A stretch of 11,925 bases of DNA from Oscillospiraceae bacterium. Lineage in GTDB: Bacteria > Bacillota_A > Clostridia > Saccharofermentanales > Saccharofermentanaceae. Position numbers and translations under genes: made by a program. This document shows positions 6,608 to 11,925 of the stretch, piece by piece. The stretch lies in assembly GCA_902803365.1 (NCBI GenBank), contig CADCPU010000370.1, positions 1-11,925 on the forward strand, in the 5' to 3' direction. Position 1 is the first letter of the stretch. Every line of letters begins with the position of its first letter. The notes under the pieces were generated by a model. It was not told the DNA's origin. It saw only the letters and a program-made list of their open reading frames with translations, and ran no database searches.

Positions 6608-6889
6608 TCAGAAGCCGTGCTTGGCGCTCTTGATCTTCTCTGCGATGAGCCTGTTGATGAGGAAGGCCACCATCGCGATCAGGGCGATCTTAAGGCTCTT
6701 GCTGACAAGGTGCGGCTCCGTGATGTTAAGGAGCTTGCCGTAGACCGACAGGACCACGATCGCTGCCGATGTCATGAGCGCGTAGACTGCGGCTGACAGG
6801 ACCGCTACCTTAGCGATTATCTTTGACTTGTTTACATTTATCTCATTCATCATCGCTATCTTCATCTTAGTTCTTTCAGCATTTCTCAT
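6608..6889 (-). CDS. Small two-helix membrane protein, hypothetical
   Basis: This 93-residue protein is not recognised as a member of a named family. It has a basic N-terminal tail (residues 1-24), a first hydrophobic helix at about 25-48 (KVAVLSAAVYALMTSAAIVV), a short polar connector containing NITEPHLVSK, a second helix at about 65-83, and a basic C-terminus (EKIKSAKHGF), consistent with an N-in, C-in hairpin in the membrane. It is accepted as real because the ATG at 6889 is preceded on the minus strand by a very strong AAGGAGG (plus-strand 6897-6903), 7 bases away, and because the hydrophobic pattern is orderly. Later in-frame methionines at residues 9, 13 and 14 have no such site. It is convergent with lipoprotein copy 2 and divergent from the Rsm22-like gene. 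No function is proposed. Confidence 0.7.
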   Translation of the reverse strand: MRNAERTKMKIAMMNEINVNKSKIIAKVAVLSAAVYALMTSAAIVVLSVYGKLLNITEPHLVSKSLKIALIAMVAFLINRLIAEKIKSAKHGF

Positions 6890-7015
6890 TTCTTTGTCCT
6901 CCTTGATGTATCTTATGGTCTTAGGATAGAGCGGACAGATAAATATATCGCAAACTCAGATTAAAGATAAAGTTAAGAAATGTTATAATACTCCAAAAGT
7001 TTAAGGAGCAGGGAA
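6890..7015. promoter_or_regulatory. Divergent intergenic region with promoters facing both ways
   Basis: On the plus strand a perfect TATAAT at 6984-6989 has a weak TTAAAG at 6961-6966 with 17-base spacing; transcription would start near 6996 and give a leader of about 20 bases containing AAGGAG (7003-7008), 7 bases before ATG 7016. On the minus strand a TATATT (plus-strand 6942-6947) has no convincing -35 and is the best candidate for the small membrane protein. The plus-strand promoter is the better supported of the two. Confidence 0.5.
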
Positions 7016-7972
7016 ATGGACTTACCGATAGAATTGCGCGAAGCGATCGAAAACACCGTGAGCGGCCGCACGCCGGCAGAGCTCAAGAAGGCGGTATCAG
7101 CGATCAGCGACAGATACAGAAACGACAGCGGCAAGGGCAAGAAGCTCGTGGCAGTCTCTTCCGATGCTGATGTCTATGCGGTATTCAGATTTCCGGCTAC
7201 ATTCGCGGCAGCATACGATTCGCTCTCTTACGCGCTCGAATTCTATGACGGCGACATAAAGACCGTGATCGACGTGGGCGCAGGCTCCGGAGCTGCTACC
7301 TGGGCTTCCTATATGAAGCTTTCTCCTTCCGGCATAAGATGTCTCGAGCGCGAGCCTTCGATGCGAAAGACAGGCGAGAAGCTACTCGATGCCGCTCCTT
7401 CTTTAAAAGAAATAGTTACCTATGAAAACTTCGACCTTCTGAAGGACGATATCAGCGGCAAGGCTGACCTCGTCATGTCGTCCTATGTCTTAAACGAGCT
7501 CGAGATCGACGCGGCCGTCAAGTCCGCAGTCAAGATGTGGGAAGCGACCGAGGGGCTTATGCTCATAATCGAGCCGGGCACGCCTGCGGGCTTTGCCGTT
7601 ATAAGAAGGATAAGAGAAGAGATATTAAAGCTCGGAGGCAATATCGTCGCGCCTTGCCCGCACGAAGGCGAGTGCAGGATCGCTGCTGACGACTGGTGCC
7701 ATTTTACGTGCAGAGTCCAGAGAAGTAAGCTTCATAAGCTCGTCAAGGAAGGCGATGCGCCTTATGAAGATGAGAAGTATGCTTATATCGCTTTTTCGAG
7801 AACGCCTGCGAAAAAGGCCTCGATGCGAGTTTTGCGCCACCCTTATATCACCAAGGGCCAGATCGAGCTTCAGGTGTGCACGGAAGGCGAGAATAAGGCC
7901 GTTACGGTCAGGAAGAGAGACGGCGAGCTGTTCAAGAAAGCAAGGAAATGCAAGCAGGGCGACAGCCTTTGA
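7016..7972 (+). CDS. Rsm22/METTL17-like small-ribosomal-subunit methyltransferase family protein with Fe-S-type cysteines
   Basis: This 318-residue protein belongs to the Rsm22 family (Pfam PF09243), whose mitochondrial members act on small-subunit assembly. The N-terminal helical part includes YAVFRFPATFAAAYDSL (residues 54-70), as in the family. A class I SAM-binding fold follows: motif I VIDVGAGSG at 84-92, the acidic end of strand 2 at CLEREP (109-114), SSYVLNEL at 155-162, and LIIEPGTPAGF at 183-193. A cysteine cluster lies at Cys214 (APCPHE), Cys220, Cys228 (DWCHF) and Cys232, and Cys288 sits in LQVCTEG. In METTL17/Rsm22 proteins such cysteines bind a [4Fe-4S] cluster; Cys214, Cys220, Cys228 and Cys288 match the expected ligand pattern. 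Catalytic methylation has been questioned for this family. It stands alone, with AAGGAG 7 bases before the ATG. The family call is strong; the rRNA target is unknown. Confidence 0.85.
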   Translation: MDLPIELREAIENTVSGRTPAELKKAVSAISDRYRNDSGKGKKLVAVSSDADVYAVFRFPATFAAAYDSLSYALEFYDGDIKTVIDVGAGSGAATWASYMKLSPSGIRCLEREPSMRKTGEKLLDAAPSLKEIVTYENFDLLKDDISGKADLVMSSYVLNELEIDAAVKSAVKMWEATEGLMLIIEPGTPAGFAVIRRIREEILKLGGNIVAPCPHEGECRIAADDWCHFTCRVQRSKLHKLVKEGDAPYEDEKYAYIAFSRTPAKKASMRVLRHPYITKGQIELQVCTEGENKAVTVRKRDGELFKKARKCKQGDSL

Positions 7973-8181
7973 TTACGTTTGAATGTTTTTTTCGAAAACA
8001 GGAAACACGGACGTGAAAGCTCTCGTTGACGAACGGCATTTGCGTTTTGTTTCAGGTTTGAGATCGAAATTTCGACATTTTTCCAAAAAAATCTTTATGG
8101 AAAATGCGCCCGCACGGGGGCGTTCCAAGTTGTTAATATAATGATAGAATCAAATCATCAAACGAAAGGGACGATCTTTGT
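7973..8181 (+). promoter_or_regulatory. Upstream region of lipoprotein copy 3 with several inverted repeats
   Basis: No gene is seen here. A weak A/T-rich hairpin (TGTTTT/AAAACA, 7984-8000) may end the Rsm22-like transcript. Nearer the lipoprotein gene are a perfect 12-base palindrome TCGAAATTTCGA (8064-8075), directly followed by CATTTTTCCA (8076-8085) facing TGGAAAATG (8098-8106), then CGCCC/GGGCG (8107-8122). A TATAAT lies at 8137-8142, without a good -35 at 16-18 bases, so an activator may be needed. GAAAGGG at 8164-8170 is the ribosome binding site, 11 bases before ATG 8182, slightly far. None of the copy-1/copy-2 promoter or leader motifs are present. Confidence 0.5.
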
Positions 8182-10566
8182 ATGAAAAAAATTACCAGAG
8201 CGGCTTCGGCCGTACTTTCAATCATGCTCTTGGCATCATCCTTTGCAGGATGTTCCAAGAACGGCAGCAAGGCCGGTGAACCTAAGACCGTTGAAGATAA
8301 CGGACAGCCTTTCTTCACAAGTGAGACTGTAGATTTTGAAATGCCGGAGAAGTCTGAAGACGTAATCTGGTCTTATTACTCAGAACCTTTTATCTACGAC
8401 GGAAAGTTCTATACCGTATACAACTATGATAAGGGAGACTTGAACTCCAAGGATGATCCGGGTGAGATCCATATCTTTGATATGGACGGTAAGCTCCTCG
8501 AGAAGAAGGATCTCAAGGATATCACGGAGAAGGCAGCAAAGGGAGCTGACAGTTGTTATATCGATACTGACAATGTCATCGGTTCCAAATTTGTCCTTAC
8601 TACTTATAAGGAAGTTAAGGACAATTATAAGCAGTCTTATTTCCTGTATGACTTCTTAACGGATGAGCTGACACCTTTGGAAGTCGGTAAGATGGGTAAT
8701 TACACTTATGTTTCCTGTATCAAGGAGTTGGAAGACGGCACACTTGCGATCGAACTCCTTGACTATGATGACAAGACAGGCGATCAAAGCTTTAAGATCC
8801 TGATTGGCGACGGCAAGACAGTCAAGAAGGAAGATGACATTACCGAGAAACTTCAAAAGCTTGAGATCACATATATCGGTGATATGGAAGTTGCAGACGG
8901 CAAGTTGTCTTTCATTGGCTACGGCGACGATTATGGCGACGGCAAGACCGTTTTATATGATATCAAGAGCGGTGATGTCTCCGTTGAAGAGGAAAGTGAA
9001 GATGAAAAGTCAGTAGACTTATACGGCTCCAACACTATGAAGTTTGAAGGCACTAAGTATCTGATCAATGATACGGGTTTCTACAAGCTCGGAGAAGGCG
9101 GTGCAAAGGAAGAAATCGTACTCTTCGATAATGCAAATGTATGCGTCAGCAAGATCATGTATTCCAAGATCATGTCGATATCCGATGATGAGATCGTATT
9201 CGGCGGTACGGAATACAATGGCGGCAACACGAGTCCTTATTGCGTAAAGCTCATCAAGCACGACAAGAACCCTAATGTCGGCAAGGAACTCCTCACTGCA
9301 GCATCCATGTCCTACATGAACGAGCAGATCGAGGAATCCATCGTAAAGTTCAATAACGAAAGTGACAAGGTATTCATCAGGATCGACAGATCATATGAAG
9401 AGAAGTGGACAGAGTACAATGATATCGACTGGAGAGATGATGAGGCCTACAACAAGGCTACAGAACTCCATTCACAGAAGCAGGCAGACCTCGTAAGTCA
9501 GCTTGCGATCGACCTCATCGCAGGTGACGGTCCTGATATCCTCTTTAACTGTGCAGGTTATTCACAGCTTCTCAAGGAAGACTGCCTGCTCGATATGGGT
9601 GATATCGTAAATGAAGTCCTCGATCCTAATGATGTATTCACAAACGTCGTTGACGGCGCAAAGAATGCAGACGGCAAGCTCTACACACTTCCTTTGCTGT
9701 TCTCTACTCAGGGAATCGTAGCAAAGAGCAAGACAGTATCCAAAGACCAGATCGGCTTCACATATGACGAGTATGCGAAGTACGTCAAGGATAAGTGCAA
9801 CGGAAATGATACGTTCAACTATGAAGGCTTTAAGAAGACAGATTACCTCGAGATGTTGCTCGATAACGAGATGGATACTTTCATCCACGACGGCAAGGCT
9901 GACTTCGATAACGAAAACTTCTACGCGCTCCTTGAATATATAAAGGATGTACCTGAACTCAAGCCAAGCGAAGAAGATGACGGTCCTGTCATCATGGATA
10001 GGTATGAAGAGCGTGAAGAGACTGCATATGCAGGCTGGCTCTCAACATTCAGCGATTATTGCTCTTACTTCCAGTGTTCCGACGGCAAGTCCGACTACGT
10101 ATATCTCGGATATCCTGCTGCCAAGGCACACGGTCCTCTGGCAAGGATCAATCTTGACGTAGCTATCTCCGCTTCCTGTGGCAGCGTTGACAGCGCAAAG
10201 GAATTCCTCAAGATCATCACAGGTCAGGATTACATGAAGGTGCTCTCTGAGTCCAACTGGGCAGCATGTATCAGCAAGTCCGCTACAAAGGCAAATGCTG
10301 AGAAGTCCCTCGACCAGATCATGAGCGAAAGAAAGCAGGAGCACGAGTACAATCCTTCAACGCCTATCAAGAAGGTTACAAAGGATGATATCGAAAGTTA
10401 CATGAACCTTCTCGGTTCTCTCGACGTAAGTCCTTCCGTCGACCTCTCAATCGTCATGATCGTCAAGGAAGAGGCACAGGCTTACTTCGCAGGTCAGAAG
10501 GATGCAAAGGAAGTTGCTGCTACGATCAGCGATCGTGCTCAGACAGTACTTAACGAAAAGAGCTGA
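8182..10566 (+). CDS. Large solute-binding lipoprotein, copy 3 (diverged paralog)
   Basis: This 794-residue lipoprotein shares the whole architecture of the two upstream copies but is much more diverged. The signal peptide ends in the lipobox FAGC with Cys24. The mature N-terminus keeps the family pattern (KTVEDNGQPFF against KKVEDDGKPFY). The beta-rich half shows HIFDMDGKLLEKKDLK and the segment KLEITYIGDMEVADGKLSF, alignable with the others. The junction HDKNPNVGKELLT (about residue 361) opens the solute-binding domain, which has FNNESDKVFIRI, DLVSQLAIDLIAGDGPDILF near 435-455, LPLLFSTQGIVAKSK, IGFTYDEYAKYVKDKCNG, and a C-terminus ending NEKS like its paralogs. The region around residues 590-615 is acidic and differs from both other copies. 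It has its own upstream region and terminator, so it is probably regulated differently. There is no transporter partner nearby; the ligand is unknown. Confidence 0.85.
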   Translation: MKKITRAASAVLSIMLLASSFAGCSKNGSKAGEPKTVEDNGQPFFTSETVDFEMPEKSEDVIWSYYSEPFIYDGKFYTVYNYDKGDLNSKDDPGEIHIFDMDGKLLEKKDLKDITEKAAKGADSCYIDTDNVIGSKFVLTTYKEVKDNYKQSYFLYDFLTDELTPLEVGKMGNYTYVSCIKELEDGTLAIELLDYDDKTGDQSFKILIGDGKTVKKEDDITEKLQKLEITYIGDMEVADGKLSFIGYGDDYGDGKTVLYDIKSGDVSVEEESEDEKSVDLYGSNTMKFEGTKYLINDTGFYKLGEGGAKEEIVLFDNANVCVSKIMYSKIMSISDDEIVFGGTEYNGGNTSPYCVKLIKHDKNPNVGKELLTAASMSYMNEQIEESIVKFNNESDKVFIRIDRSYEEKWTEYNDIDWRDDEAYNKATELHSQKQADLVSQLAIDLIAGDGPDILFNCAGYSQLLKEDCLLDMGDIVNEVLDPNDVFTNVVDGAKNADGKLYTLPLLFSTQGIVAKSKTVSKDQIGFTYDEYAKYVKDKCNGNDTFNYEGFKKTDYLEMLLDNEMDTFIHDGKADFDNENFYALLEYIKDVPELKPSEEDDGPVIMDRYEEREETAYAGWLSTFSDYCSYFQCSDGKSDYVYLGYPAAKAHGPLARINLDVAISASCGSVDSAKEFLKIITGQDYMKVLSESNWAACISKSATKANAEKSLDQIMSERKQEHEYNPSTPIKKVTKDDIESYMNLLGSLDVSPSVDLSIVMIVKEEAQAYFAGQKDAKEVAATISDRAQTVLNEKS

Positions 10567-10592
10567 CAGACTCATTGCATAATCAAAAACAG

Positions 10593-10630
10593 AAGGACGC
10601 CCCGGGCCCCGCGCTCGGGCGTTCTTTTGT
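10593..10630 (+). terminator. Rho-independent terminator of lipoprotein copy 3
   Basis: AAGGACGCCC (10593-10602) pairs with GGGCGTTCTT (10617-10626) with a single G-T wobble, enclosing a GC-rich 14-base loop, and is followed by TT and a T-rich tract. It begins 27 bases after the stop codon. Confidence 0.85.
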
Positions 10631-10689
10631 TGTGCGGATTTTTCGAGCCCGCCGCGCTGTCTCGCTGCGTCTGTGCGCACTGCCCGTCG

Positions 10690-10850
10690 CATTTTTACTC
10701 CCTGGCGGAGCAGAGTCGAAACCGCGCATTTGGTTTTTACTCCCCTTGGAAGTCAAAGCCTGCAGGGGCATTTCACTTTTACTACCCGAGGGAGTAAAAG
10801 TGAAAAGGGGGTCGAGCGAGATGTGACCTAAGGGAGTAAAAACGAAAAAG
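10690..10850. repeat. 42-bp-period array of palindromic TTTTACTCCC/GGGAGTAAAA boxes
   Basis: The box TTTTACTCCC or its complement occurs five times between 10692 and 10842. Three copies read forward, with their ACT at 10697, 10739 and 10781, exactly 42 bases apart. Two read in reverse, with their AGT at 10793 and 10835, also exactly 42 apart. Copies 3 and 4 face each other to form a near-perfect hairpin at 10771-10806, with TTTCACTTTTACT on the left arm and one bulged A. The units also share GCATTT just before the box (10767-10772 matches 10726-10731), while the remaining bases vary. Each unit appears to be a decayed palindrome. On the minus strand the array keeps one reading frame open and would encode a 14-residue repeat, but this may simply follow from 42 being a multiple of three. 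The function is unknown. Confidence 0.75.
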
Positions 10851-10876
10851 TGCTCTGAAATCTGACACAAAGCACT
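10849..10876. repeat. Small inverted repeat AGTGCT/AGCACT
   Basis: AGTGCT at 10849-10854 and AGCACT at 10871-10876 are 6-base arms with a 16-base spacer, just after the repeat array and 21 bases before the -35 box of the phosphoesterase promoter. A further ATAGTGCG follows at 10888-10895. It could be an operator half-site pair, but an inverted repeat this short could occur by chance. Confidence 0.25.
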
Positions 10877-10896
10877 AAAGTTACCGCATAGTGCGT

Positions 10897-10925
10897 TTGC
10901 GTTTTCGAGGGCGGGTGGGTATAAT
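10897..10925 (+). promoter_or_regulatory. Sigma-A-like promoter of the metallophosphoesterase gene
   Basis: TTGCGT (10897-10902) and a perfect TATAAT (10920-10925) are separated by 17 bases. The transcription start would be near 10932, only about 10 bases before the first ATG at 10942, leaving no room for a normal Shine-Dalgarno. Confidence 0.65.
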
Positions 10926-10941
10926 CTCACTACTTATTAAT

Positions 10942-11925
10942 ATGAAACGAGACAAAACGATGTTTATGAAATATCTGTTCCTTATAATATTCATTCTGGT
11001 GGCGCTGTTTCTGGCAGCGGGCGCCGTGTTCCTTGTAGTACACTTCGCTGACGTGTTCAGCTTTAAGAAGGACAAGAGCAAGCTCAGTAAGAAAGAACTG
11101 AACCGCGCGCGTCTCCTGGCTCTGATCCCGGTAGGTCTTCTGGCGGTCTGGTGCGTCTTAAGGCCGTATGTCGGCGCGATAGTCACGATGCATCTTATCA
11201 TCATTTGGGCGATCTTCGACCTGTTCGGGTTCATTATCTGCAAGATCTCGGGCAAGAGGAAGAATGCGCTCATCAGGTTTATCTGCGCTGCGCTCGTCAC
11301 AGCCGTGCTCATGACCGTCGGCTACTATCTGGCGCATAATGCGGTCGAGACGGATTACTCCCTTAAGACTGACAAGAGCGTGGACGATATTCGCGTGGCG
11401 CTCATTGCGGATTCGCATGTCGGCGCATGCTTTGACGGTGAGGGATTCGCGAAGTACATGAAGGAGATCGAGGCGCAGGAGCCTGACGTCCTCGTGATCT
11501 CGGGCGACTTTATCGATGACGACACGACGTATGAGGATATGGTGAGAAGCTGCAAGGCGCTCGGCGAGCTCAAGACGAAGCTCGGAAGCTACTACGTTAA
11601 CGGCAATCACGACAAGGGCTACAGCAATTACAGAGGATACTCTTATGAGGATCTTATCGCGGAACTTGAGAAGAATAACGTCGTTGTGCTGGAAGATCAG
11701 GTCGCTGACATCGGAGGCGGCTACTGCGTGGTCGGAAGGATCGACAAGAGCTATGGGGAGCGTATGGCGCCTGAAGAGCTCTTGAAGCAGTGTGACGGCA
11801 AATATGCGATCGTGCTCGATCACCAGCCGAATGATTACGATGCAGAGGAAAAGGCCGGATGCGATCTTGTGCTGAGCGGCCATACGCACGCAGGTCAGCT
11901 CGTTCCGGTAGGTCAGCTGGCTGTG
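10942..11925 (+). CDS. Membrane-anchored metallophosphoesterase, YkuE/YaeI-like (partial, 3' end outside window)
   Basis: The frame is open from ATG 10942 to the last base, giving 328 residues without a stop. The N-terminal 135 residues form about four membrane helices (near 10-33, 56-73, 76-100 and 110-131) with a basic loop at 42-57. The catalytic calcineurin-like domain (PF00149) then starts: ALIADSHVG with Asp157 and His159, VISGDFID with Asp189, VNGNHDKG with Asn222 and His223, LDHQP with His294, and LSGHTHAGQ with His314 and His316. These are the ligands for a two-metal centre, and the motif set is complete. The domain would follow the last helix and is likely extracytoplasmic, acting on a phosphoester or pyrophosphate that cannot be named. 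The start is uncertain: ATG 10942 lies about 10 bases after the predicted transcription start without a Shine-Dalgarno, and in-frame ATGs at 10960 and 10966 are alternatives. Four N-terminal helices are more than the single anchor of typical YkuE proteins. Confidence 0.85.
   Translation, partial: MKRDKTMFMKYLFLIIFILVALFLAAGAVFLVVHFADVFSFKKDKSKLSKKELNRARLLALIPVGLLAVWCVLRPYVGAIVTMHLIIIWAIFDLFGFIICKISGKRKNALIRFICAALVTAVLMTVGYYLAHNAVETDYSLKTDKSVDDIRVALIADSHVGACFDGEGFAKYMKEIEAQEPDVLVISGDFIDDDTTYEDMVRSCKALGELKTKLGSYYVNGNHDKGYSNYRGYSYEDLIAELEKNNVVVLEDQVADIGGGYCVVGRIDKSYGERMAPEELLKQCDGKYAIVLDHQPNDYDAEEKAGCDLVLSGHTHAGQLVPVGQLAV

Noticed and set aside
6596..6796. Plus-strand 66-codon frame opposite the small membrane protein
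   Set aside because: It lacks a ribosome binding site and lies antisense to a frame with a strong AAGGAGG and orderly membrane helices.
10575..10826. Plus-strand 83-codon frame after lipoprotein copy 3
   Set aside because: It begins with TTG inside the terminator region, has no ribosome binding site, and its composition is arginine-rich as expected of GC-rich non-coding sequence.
10690..10850. CRISPR array
   Set aside because: The shared box is only about 10-19 bases, occurs in both orientations, and the units are 42 bases with degenerate interiors; no cas gene is present.
10583..10930. Minus-strand frame of 115 codons with 14-residue repeats around GSK
   Set aside because: It starts with GTG without a ribosome binding site, overlaps a terminator and the phosphoesterase promoter, and its periodicity is explained by the 42-bp DNA repeat. 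Kept as a finding about the repeat, not called as a gene.
11158..11889. Minus-strand 243-codon frame opposite the phosphoesterase gene
   Set aside because: The plus strand carries the complete metallophosphoesterase motif set in an unbroken frame; the antisense frame is an artefact of codon use.

Overview
The window looks like a chromosomal stretch from an anaerobic Firmicute of the class Clostridia, possibly a gut or rumen relative. The support is strong GGAGG-type ribosome binding sites, sigma-A-like TATAAT promoters with 17-base spacers, MKK-type lipoprotein signal peptides, and gene families common in that class (YwaF-like membrane protein, ElaA-type GNAT, Rsm22-like methyltransferase). 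Genus is not resolvable by reading. No tRNA, rRNA, CRISPR array, transposase or phage gene was seen.

Layout. (1) Bases 1-378 are the 3' end of a gene that resembles the GH114/TM1410-type TIM-barrel family. (2) Bases 399-1578 are a tight two-gene operon, an ElaA-like acetyltransferase and a YwaF/TMEM164-like membrane protein, behind a promoter so close that the first gene may be read from a leaderless mRNA. (3) Bases about 1574-6600 hold two tandem copies of a complete transcription unit: operator-like inverted repeats, promoter, 5'-terminal mRNA hairpin, a large lipoprotein gene and a terminator hairpin. (4) Bases 6608-7972 hold a small two-helix membrane protein on the minus strand and, divergent from it, an Rsm22-like protein with candidate Fe-S ligands. 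(5) Bases 8182-10566 encode a third, more diverged paralog of the large lipoprotein under a different upstream region. (6) Bases 10567-10941 hold a terminator, an unusual 42-bp-period array of palindromic repeats, and a promoter. (7) Bases 10942-11925 encode a membrane-anchored metallophosphoesterase that runs off the window.

The dominant theme is the three-member family of about 775-794-residue lipoproteins. Each has a lipobox signal peptide, a beta-rich N-terminal half of about 330 residues, and a C-terminal ABC-type solute-binding domain. No permease or ATPase gene is nearby, so these are orphan binding proteins, for sugar uptake with a distant transporter or for sensing at the cell surface.

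The most unusual signals are three. The first is the leader shared by copies 1 and 2: the predicted transcript would begin exactly at a stem-loop with a GGAGG-like loop, and the leader is better conserved than much of the coding sequence. The second is the CTTAA-N7-TTAAG plus TTACAT/ATGTAA inverted-repeat arrangement upstream of both promoters. The third is the 42-bp palindromic array before the phosphoesterase.
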